Positions 17,460 to 20,800 of a stretch of DNA of 20,800 nucleotides are shown in pieces. The notes beneath the pieces are model-generated. The model saw nothing but the letters and a program-made list of their open reading frames with translations. It was not told where the DNA came from and did no database searches. Every line of letters starts with the position of its first letter. The first letter of the stretch is position 1. Origin of the DNA: Sulfurovaceae bacterium (GTDB taxonomy: Bacteria; Campylobacterota; Campylobacteria; Campylobacterales; Sulfurovaceae); assembly GCA_029933395.1 (NCBI GenBank), contig JAOZOG010000014.1, positions 1 to 20,800 on the forward strand. Direction: 5' to 3'. Position numbers and translations under genes: made by a program.

Positions 17460-19378
17460 TGGAATATACATTCTTTTACGATGTAACGCGTTTCACTGAG
17501 CTGGACATTTACCTCTTTAAAGAGGGGACACACAGTGAACTGTACAAACATCTGGGTGCACACCCTATGCAGAGAGATGGACGAGAAGGTGTCTATTTTG
17601 CTGTCTGGGCACCCAATGCCAAAAGTGTCGCAGTAGAGGGAGATTTCAACCGCTACAACAAATCATCGCATCCCCTGCGTCTCCGAGTGGACGGTTCGGG
17701 CATCTGGGAAGGTTTTATTGAAGGGATTGAAGCGGGCAGTACCTACAAATACTATATTGATTCCGATAACGCCCATGCCAACAGGGAAAAAGCCGATCCT
17801 TTTGCTTTTTATGCTGAGTGTGCACCGGGTTCCGCATCGAAGATATGGAGTCTTGACGGGTATGACTGGCAGGATGCCTACTGGATGAAACATAGGGCCA
17901 AAAAGAATTCGCACAGAGCCCCTATTTCGATCTATGAGGTGCATCTGGGGTCATGGCGAAGGAAAGTGGAAGAGGGAAATCGCTTCTTGACCTATATAGA
18001 ATCTGCAGAACTGCTTGCCGAGTATCTGGTAGAGATGAACTACACCCATGTGGAGCTGATGCCGGTAATGGAACACCCTTTTGAAGGCTCCTGGGGGTAT
18101 CAGACCACAGGGTACTTTGCACCGACGGCGCGCTACGGTACGCCGCAGGAGTTCATGACATTTGTTGACACGATGCACCGGCATGACATTGGTGTCATTC
18201 TGGACTGGGTTCCCTCCCACTTTGTCACGGACGGCCACGGGCTGATGAACTTTGACGGTACCTGTCTTTACGAACATGCCGACCCTCGAAAAGGCTACCA
18301 CCCTGAATGGAAGAGTGCCATTTTCAACTACGACAGGAACGAAGTACGGGCCTTTTTGGTGAGTTCGGCGAAGTTCTGGCTGGAGATGTATCATGTTGAC
18401 GGGATTCGTGTGGACGGTGTCGCCTCCATGCTCTACCTTGACTATGCCAGAGAAGAGGGAGAGTGGGTGCCCAATGAAGACGGCAGCAATGTCAACCGCG
18501 GTGCTGTTACCTTTCTCAAGCAGCTCAATACCACGGTGTATGCGGATTTTTCAGACATCATTATGAGTGCCGAAGAATCGACCAACTACAGCATGGTAAC
18601 GGGGAGGGTTGACAAAGGCGGACTGGGGTTCGGCTACAAATGGAACATGGGCTGGATGCATGATATTTTAAAATATATGAAAGTCGATCCGCTTTTCAGA
18701 CTGCACAACCACAAAGACCTGACCTTCAGTTTCGTCTATATGTTCAATGAAAACTACATTCTTCCTCTAAGCCATGACGAAGTGGTACACATGAAAGGTT
18801 CTCTGGTCAACAAAATGCCGGGAAACAATGAAAAGAAGTTTGCCAACCTGCGTGCGCTGTATGCGCTCATGACGGCACATCCGGGAAAAAAACTGCTCTT
18901 TATGGGCGGGGAATTCGCCCAGTTCAACGAATGGCACTATGAAACAAGCCTAGACTGGCATCTGCTGGCCTATGAGGGACATCAGGGTGTACAGACCTGT
19001 GTAAGAACACTGAACAAACTTTACAGAGAGGAACCTTCACTGTACCGCAATGATGTGGAGAATGAAGGATTCTCCTGGATAGAAGAGAATGACTATACTG
19101 CCAATGTCATCGCCTTTGTACGCAAGGGTGCCCGAAACCAGAAACCGATCGTCATCATCTGCAATTTTGCAGACAAAGAGCACCGAAACTATCCTGTTGG
19201 GCTGCCTTCAAAGGGAGTTTATCAGGAAATTTTCAATTCCGACCAGAGGGTATTTGGCGGAGAGAGTGAAGCACTTCGTGAGCTGAAGTCGAAAACAAAA
19301 ATGTGTCATGGACGCAAAAACAGTTTGGAGATCACCCTGCCGCCTCTGAGTGTGGTTTATTTGAAAAAAGTAAAATAA
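17459..19378 (+). CDS. glgB: 1,4-alpha-glucan branching enzyme
   Basis: GlgB cuts alpha-1,4 chains and reattaches them as alpha-1,6 branches. The 639-residue protein lacks the about 100-residue extra N1 module of E. coli GlgB (728) but keeps the CBM48 domain (about 20-130, with AVWAPNAKSVAVEGDFN) and the GH13 barrel. Nucleophile D319 lies in GIRVDGV, acid/base E372 in MSAEEST and transition-state D440 in LSHDEVVH. GSWGYQTTGYFAPTARYG and DWVPSHF are the other GH13_9 marks. A C-terminal beta domain follows from about 530. The start overlaps the glgA stop by one base with GGAAAGGAA before it; pgi follows after 12 nt. Confidence 0.98.
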   Translation: MEYTFFYDVTRFTELDIYLFKEGTHSELYKHLGAHPMQRDGREGVYFAVWAPNAKSVAVEGDFNRYNKSSHPLRLRVDGSGIWEGFIEGIEAGSTYKYYIDSDNAHANREKADPFAFYAECAPGSASKIWSLDGYDWQDAYWMKHRAKKNSHRAPISIYEVHLGSWRRKVEEGNRFLTYIESAELLAEYLVEMNYTHVELMPVMEHPFEGSWGYQTTGYFAPTARYGTPQEFMTFVDTMHRHDIGVILDWVPSHFVTDGHGLMNFDGTCLYEHADPRKGYHPEWKSAIFNYDRNEVRAFLVSSAKFWLEMYHVDGIRVDGVASMLYLDYAREEGEWVPNEDGSNVNRGAVTFLKQLNTTVYADFSDIIMSAEESTNYSMVTGRVDKGGLGFGYKWNMGWMHDILKYMKVDPLFRLHNHKDLTFSFVYMFNENYILPLSHDEVVHMKGSLVNKMPGNNEKKFANLRALYALMTAHPGKKLLFMGGEFAQFNEWHYETSLDWHLLAYEGHQGVQTCVRTLNKLYREEPSLYRNDVENEGFSWIEENDYTANVIAFVRKGARNQKPIVIICNFADKEHRNYPVGLPSKGVYQEIFNSDQRVFGGESEALRELKSKTKMCHGRKNSLEITLPPLSVVYLKKVK

Positions 19379-19390
19379 GGGAGAAATATC

Positions 19391-20644
19391 ATGATAGCGT
19401 ATGAAGATGATTTTGTATGGGGACTTGAGCCTACTTTGGAAAGAAAGATGGCAGAGAGTTATGAAAAGATCATGTGTGAAAAAGAGCAGGGTGTTTCGGG
19501 CTATTTTACACTGGGAGAAGAGACGCTGCCGCTTATGGAAGAGGCACGCAGCTATGCCGCATCCAACACATTTATACAGCAATGCGACACCATTGTTATC
19601 ATCGGAATCGGGGGTTCTTCTCTGGGAACCAAGGCGATCGATTCCATGTTGAAACACCGGAGCGGAAAGATCAAACGGATGCTCTTTCTGGAAAACCCAG
19701 ATGAGATAGACCTCTCGGAAAAGCTGGCATCGATAACGAAGGAGAAGACACTCTTTATTGTGGTATCAAAATCAGGTTCGACCATAGAGACGATCTCCAT
19801 TTTCAAGGAGATCCTTGCTTACTTCTCTTTGGACTATGCAGGAGCAGACAAAGAGCAGATCATTGCTATTACGGATGAAGATTCCGTACTGGATAAATTT
19901 GCAAAGCATTACAGTATAGAGGTCTATCATATCCCCAAGAATGTCGGCGGCCGTTTTTCGGTACTCAGTGCCGTAGGCATCGTTCCTTTGACTTTGGCAG
20001 GCTACAACACAGAAGGCATTCTTAAAGGTGCATCAGCAATGTCCAAAAGATTTTTCAGTGGAAAAGAGAAGCATTTGCTAAAAAAAGCTGCTCTGCTGAC
20101 AGCGCACAGCAAAGAAGCACCCATCAACGTACTTTTCTCCTATGCCAACTGTCTGGAAGATTTTACCAAATGGTATGTACAGCTCTGGGGAGAATCTCTG
20201 GGAAAAATAGACAGTGATGGAAAACATACGGGACTGACTCCTATCGGGCATATCGGTTCGGTGGACCAGCACTCTTTTTTACAGCTGATCATGCAGGGGC
20301 CCAGAGACAAGACAGTGACTTTTATTAAATTGGAAAGTTTTCAAAAAGAGATGAAGATTCCGGATATCTCTTTGAAATTCATTGAAAAAACGGATTATAT
20401 CAACGGCTACAGTTTCAATGAACTCATAGATGGAGAGTGTGAAGCGACCAAAGAGAGTATCAGAAAACAGGGGATCAATGTCGATATGATCGTACTGGAT
20501 GCGATCACTGAAAAAAATATCGGGGAGTTGATCATGTATTATGAACTGCTTACCTCTTTATGTGGGATCATGATGAAGATCAATACCTATGACCAGCCCG
20601 GTGTCGAGATAGGAAAACAGATCTTGCAGAAGAGATTCAAGTAA
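19391..20644 (+). CDS. pgi: Glucose-6-phosphate isomerase
   Basis: Interconverts glucose-6-P and fructose-6-P, linking the operon to the Embden-Meyerhof trunk. At 417 residues it is a short form, compared with about 450 in Bacillus-type and about 550 in E. coli-type enzymes. The N-terminal sugar-phosphate-binding loop GIGGSSLG, SKSGSTIET, the first PGI signature VGGRFSVLSAVG, catalytic E268 (WGESLG), H294 (VDQHSF) and K409 in the second signature (TYDQPGVEIGK) are all intact. AAGGGAGAA lies 8 bases before the ATG. It is the last gene of the run; a 101-nt spacer with hairpins and a new promoter follows. Confidence 0.97.
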   Translation: MIAYEDDFVWGLEPTLERKMAESYEKIMCEKEQGVSGYFTLGEETLPLMEEARSYAASNTFIQQCDTIVIIGIGGSSLGTKAIDSMLKHRSGKIKRMLFLENPDEIDLSEKLASITKEKTLFIVVSKSGSTIETISIFKEILAYFSLDYAGADKEQIIAITDEDSVLDKFAKHYSIEVYHIPKNVGGRFSVLSAVGIVPLTLAGYNTEGILKGASAMSKRFFSGKEKHLLKKAALLTAHSKEAPINVLFSYANCLEDFTKWYVQLWGESLGKIDSDGKHTGLTPIGHIGSVDQHSFLQLIMQGPRDKTVTFIKLESFQKEMKIPDISLKFIEKTDYINGYSFNELIDGECEATKESIRKQGINVDMIVLDAITEKNIGELIMYYELLTSLCGIMMKINTYDQPGVEIGKQILQKRFK

Positions 20645-20651
20645 AATTCCA

Positions 20652-20672
20652 GGAAAAAATGATGTTTTTTCC
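20652..20672 (+). terminator. A/T-rich perfect hairpin after pgi, possible operon terminator
   Basis: Arms GGAAAAAA and TTTTTTCC pair perfectly over 8 bp around a 5-base loop (TGATG), starting 7 bases after the pgi stop. The T-run lies inside the stem rather than after it and the stem is poor in GC, so as a rho-independent terminator it is weak. It is symmetrical and could act in either direction. Position at the end of the long gene run is the main support. Confidence 0.4.
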
Positions 20673-20675
20673 GAT

Positions 20676-20695
20676 TGTGTTACCTGATTAACACA
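20676..20695. promoter_or_regulatory. Perfect inverted repeat, candidate operator of CRP/FNR type
   Basis: TGTGTTA and TAACACA form perfect 7-base arms around CCTGAT. The inner form TGTTA-N6-TAACA has the half-site length and spacing of CRP/FNR-family sites (compare TGTGA-N6-TCACA). The centre is about 41-42 bases before the transcript start predicted from the -10 element downstream, a classical activator position. It is followed by TTTTA, so a weak terminator hairpin is the alternative reading. Confidence 0.4.
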
Positions 20696-20712
20696 TTTTA
20701 AATGAAAAAAAG

Positions 20713-20721
20713 TGCTATACT
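20713..20721 (+). promoter_or_regulatory. Extended -10 promoter of the last gene
   Basis: TGCTATACT is an extended -10 (TG, one base, TATACT) preceded by an A-run, with no clear -35 box. It differs from the element before eno at only one of nine positions. It lies 24 bases before the ATG at 20746, with SD AAAGGAG (20734-20740) between them. Confidence 0.6.
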
Positions 20722-20745
20722 TAATATTATTTTAAAGGAGCAAAA

Positions 20746-20800
20746 ATGGCAACGGTGATCTCATACGGTGCAGCGGAGGTGGTGACAGGTTCATGTCATC
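20746..20800 (+). CDS. Start of a probable beta-CASP/RMMBL metallo-beta-lactamase-fold protein (cut by window end)
   Basis: Only the first 18 residues are visible: MATVISYGAAEVVTGSCH. The GAAEVVTGSCH string matches the conserved N-terminal strand of MBL-fold proteins with an RNA-specificity domain (YSH1/CPSF73-like exonuclease family, usually GAAxEVTGSCxL). A good SD (AAAGGAG, 5 bases before the ATG) and its own extended -10 promoter support the start. It appears to be a separate transcription unit with no evident link to glycogen. The metal-binding HxHxDH motif lies beyond the window, so the call is tentative. Confidence 0.7.
   Translation, partial: MATVISYGAAEVVTGSCH

Noticed and set aside
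1..20800. tRNA, rRNA, CRISPR, insertion sequence or phage signals
   Set aside because: No cloverleaf-like segment, spaced direct repeats, transposase or terminal inverted repeats were noticed; the run is wholly metabolic genes.

Overview
The window is one long run of thirteen complete same-strand genes on the + strand, followed by the first codons of a fourteenth. Almost all of it encodes glycogen (alpha-glucan) synthesis, breakdown and the sugar-phosphate steps that join it to central metabolism. The protein sequences, the SD-rich starts (AAGGAG-type), the extended -10 promoters without an obvious -35 box and the moderate GC content suggest a free-living Campylobacterota (epsilonproteobacterium), most likely a Sulfurovum/Sulfurimonas-like chemolithoautotroph. 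That placement is from memory of such proteins, not from a search.

Layout: a short leader (1-104) with an extended -10 element and a hairpin precedes eno. Then come an alpha-glucan phosphorylase (glgP), gap, pgm, a nucleotidyltransferase fused to a phosphomannomutase-like domain, two GH57 enzymes in tandem, galT, a first glycogen synthase, a ROK glucokinase, a second glycogen synthase, glgB and pgi. Gaps between genes run from 27 nt down to overlaps of 1, 4 or 8 nt, with no internal room for a conventional promoter or terminator, so a single transcript from the eno promoter is the simplest reading. After pgi there is a 101-nt spacer holding an A/T hairpin, a perfect inverted repeat and a second extended -10 promoter. 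That promoter drives a gene whose first 18 residues look like a beta-CASP/RMMBL metallo-beta-lactamase-fold protein.

How the genes work together: Pgi and Pgm interconvert fructose-6-P, glucose-6-P and glucose-1-P. A nucleotide-sugar-forming enzyme must activate glucose-1-P, the two GT5 synthases extend alpha-1,4 chains and GlgB adds branches. GlgP, the GH57 hydrolase/debranching candidate and the GH57 4-alpha-glucanotransferase remodel and degrade the polymer, and the ROK kinase recovers free glucose. Eno and Gap tie the operon to the Embden-Meyerhof trunk, probably in the gluconeogenic direction.

The most interesting points are these. There is no recognisable GlgC; the only pyrophosphorylase is the 834-residue fusion, whose mutase domain has lost all four catalytic motifs. 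The GAPDH lacks the usual NAD-selecting residues. Two different glycogen synthases are present, one with an internal deletion. A GalT-family enzyme sits here without any other Leloir-pathway gene.
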